Source: Clostridiales bacterium
GTDB lineage: Bacteria > Bacillota_A > Clostridia > Lachnospirales > Lachnospiraceae
Assembly (NCBI GenBank): GCA_030154385.1
Contig: JASKJZ010000132.1
Coordinates: forward strand, 1-7,058
DNA length: 7,058 nucleotides
Direction of reading: 5' to 3'
Made by a program: the position numbers and the translations under genes. This document shows positions 5,917-7,058 of this stretch, piece after piece; positions within the stretch are counted from its first letter, which is position 1; each line of letters opens with the position of its first letter. Below the pieces are notes generated by a model, which saw only the letters and a list, made by a program, of their open reading frames with translations, made no database searches and had not been told where the DNA came from.

Positions 5917-5938
5917 GTAGTGTAAATTTTTACACTAC
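5917..5938. promoter_or_regulatory. 22-bp palindrome upstream of the half-permease pair, possible operator
   Basis: Ten-bp arms GTAGTGTAAA and TTTACACTAC flank a central TT with no mismatch. It sits 23 nt upstream of the half-permease ATG and 11 nt after the ArsP stop. A TATAAA hexamer (minus strand, 5954-5949) is 10 bp upstream, without a good -35. There is no U run after the stem on the minus strand, so an operator or an mRNA-processing hairpin fits better than a terminator. The sequence differs from the ArsR palindrome. Confidence 0.55.
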
Positions 5939-5949
5939 CCTTATTAAGT

Positions 5950-6954
5950 TTATACAAGCAGATAGCCAAAAGCATTGAATAGGTATCCAATGACGATTAT
6001 TCCAATAGTTACCACACCGAAAAATACTGCTAATAACTTTGTCTTAACAACTTTTTTAAGCATTATCATAGACGGAAGCGAAAGCGCAGTAACACCCATC
6101 ATAAAAGATAGTACCGTTCCAAGTCCAACTCCCTTTAACACTAAAGCTTCTGCAATCGGAAGCGTTCCGAATATATCCGCATACATAGGTACACCAACGA
6201 ATGTTGCAATAAGCACAGAATACCACTTATCCTGACCGAGAACCGCTGAAATAATATTTTCAGGTACCCAATTGTGTATTGCAGCCCCAATGCCAACTCC
6301 TATCAGAATATAAAGCCAAACTTTTTTCACAATATCTTTTACTTGATCTTTCCCGAAATTTATTCTTTCTTTAGTAGTCAGTTCTTCTTGCTCTGATTCC
6401 ATCATTTTATTGCTATAAACAAAAGGTTCTACATAATCTTCAAGTTTAGCCTTGCTTATTATAGTTCCACCTAAAACAGCCAGAACAAGACCTACCAACA
6501 CGTATGCTATCGCAATTTTCCAGTTGAAGATGCTGGCAAGCAATAGTACAGATGCCAAATCAACAAGTGGGGATGAAATCAAGAAAGAGAAGGTAACCCC
6601 TATTGGAAGTCCTGCACTAGTAAATCCAATAAAAAGTGGTATTGATGAACACGAGCAAAATGGTGTTATCGTTCCTAGCAAAGCTCCCAGTATATTGGCA
6701 GTAACTCCATTATATCTTCCGAGTATTTTTCTCGTCCTCTCCGGAGGAAAAAAACTCTGTACATATGAAATCGCAAATATAAGTACAGATAATAATATAA
6801 ATATTTTTACGATATCATAAATGAAAAAGTGAATACTTCCGCCAAGTCTCTCTGAGATATTCAAGCCAAACACATCTTCTACTAAAATCTTTACTAGATC
6901 AGATAACCACACCATTTTTAATAGCTGATTATTTAAAAACTCAAAAATAAACAT
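5950..6954 (-). CDS. arsP: ArsP-family permease (putative organoarsenical efflux)
   Basis: This 334-residue protein has about eight to ten hydrophobic segments in two similar halves joined by a charged cytoplasmic loop (about 168-210). The first half carries GTITPFCSCSSIPLF (94-108) with C100 and C102, the hallmark of ArsP and related COG0701 permeases. The second has VPENIISAVLG and FVGVPMYADIFGTLP. Characterised ArsP proteins export trivalent organoarsenicals such as methylarsenite (family knowledge); the actual substrate here is inferred. The start is uncertain: the ATG at 6954 lies 5 bp from the IS end and has no Shine-Dalgarno site beyond a G-rich stretch about 13 nt away, and M14 (6915) has none either. 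Insertion has probably removed the native leader and may have cut a few N-terminal codons. It is the first gene of operon A in this window. Confidence 0.85.
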   Translation of the reverse strand: MFIFEFLNNQLLKMVWLSDLVKILVEDVFGLNISERLGGSIHFFIYDIVKIFILLSVLIFAISYVQSFFPPERTRKILGRYNGVTANILGALLGTITPFCSCSSIPLFIGFTSAGLPIGVTFSFLISSPLVDLASVLLLASIFNWKIAIAYVLVGLVLAVLGGTIISKAKLEDYVEPFVYSNKMMESEQEELTTKERINFGKDQVKDIVKKVWLYILIGVGIGAAIHNWVPENIISAVLGQDKWYSVLIATFVGVPMYADIFGTLPIAEALVLKGVGLGTVLSFMMGVTALSLPSMIMLKKVVKTKLLAVFFGVVTIGIIVIGYLFNAFGYLLV

Positions 6955-6961
6955 ATTTTTG

Positions 6962-7016
6962 TACCGACCCCCAAAAGTTAGACCATAAAATCTAACAATT
7001 GGAGGTCGGTATTTTT
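6962..7016 (+). promoter_or_regulatory. IS-end hairpin over the transposase ribosome binding site, with T run
   Basis: Positions 6962-6982 pair with 6991-7011: 8 bp, a C-A mismatch, 4 bp, a 2x2 A-A internal loop, then 6 bp closed by an 8-nt loop. The 3' arm contains the whole GGAGG (7001-7005), and TTTTT follows at 7012-7016. A transcript entering from outside would mask the ribosome binding site and might terminate. Pairing is seen; function is inferred. Confidence 0.6.
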
Positions 7017-7058
7017 ATGTCCAAATATTCTTTTGAATTTAAAAAGCAAGTTGTAAAT
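7017..7058 (+). CDS. IS3-family transposase orfA, N-terminal fragment (runs off window)
   Basis: Only 14 codons are present, MSKYSFEFKKQVVN, still open at the edge. The phrase YSFEFKKQVV is typical of the start of the helix-turn-helix OrfA protein of IS3/IS150 elements, which binds the element ends and is normally joined to the DDE catalytic OrfB by programmed frameshifting. GGAGG lies 11 nt upstream of the ATG. It is the only plus-strand gene in the window and is divergent from the ArsP permease gene. Whether the full element is intact cannot be seen. Confidence 0.8.
   Translation, partial: MSKYSFEFKKQVVN

Larger units (their letters stand above)
6960..7058 (+). mobile_element. Left end of an IS3-family (IS150-like) insertion sequence, partial
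   Basis: The element begins TGTACCGACCCCCAAAAGTT, which resembles the terminal inverted repeats of IS150-group elements (recalled), and then a ribosome binding site and an orfA start typical of IS3 transposases. The right end, second reading frame and target duplication lie outside the window. The exact first base (6960) is inferred from the TG end rule. Confidence 0.8.

Noticed and set aside
6452..6820. Plus-strand 122-codon open frame opposite arsP
   Set aside because: Shadow of the arsP coding sequence; composition and lack of motifs argue against a real gene.
1..7058. CRISPR array, tRNA or rRNA
   Set aside because: No regularly spaced repeats and no tRNA- or rRNA-like segments were seen.

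Overview
The window looks like part of a low-GC Gram-positive anaerobe, most likely a clostridial Firmicute. The DNA is AT-rich, Shine-Dalgarno sites are strong (GGAGG type), GTG and TTG starts occur, and the gene families (ACR3, split permeases, DUF2703-ferredoxin, CcdA/thioredoxin pairs) are typical of Clostridia arsenic loci. This assignment is inference. Apart from an insertion sequence at the right edge, every gene lies on the minus strand, so the biological order runs from high to low coordinates.

Right edge (6960-7058): the left end of an IS3-family, IS150-like element with the first 14 codons of its orfA on the plus strand. It begins 5 bp from the start codon of the first minus-strand gene. 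Its end can fold into a long hairpin that covers the transposase ribosome binding site and is followed by a short T run.

Operon A (6954 to 2453): an ArsP-family permease; a near-perfect 22-bp palindrome; two half-size permeases in tandem; a 25-cysteine ferredoxin/DUF2703 protein; a membrane-anchored thioredoxin-like protein; a CcdA-type thiol-electron transporter; and a small cytoplasmic redox-active disulfide protein. From the half-permeases onward the genes are tightly packed or overlapping, which suggests translational coupling. The set looks like a transport machine joined to a transmembrane dithiol relay, probably for arsenic, antimony, an organoarsenical or another soft thiophilic metal(loid). 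The substrate is inferred only.

Operon B (2216 to 365, possibly on to 1): arsR, acr3 and arsC, a classical arsenic operon. A promoter and an ArsR-type palindromic operator lie immediately upstream of arsR. ArsC reduces arsenate to arsenite, Acr3 exports arsenite, and ArsR derepresses the operon when As(III) binds. After a hairpin, a CopZ-N-like iron-sulfur metallochaperone gene begins and runs off the left edge.

The largest gap (2217-2452, 236 bp) contains the operon B promoter/operator and two weak stem-loops but no supportable gene. No tRNA, rRNA or CRISPR array was seen.
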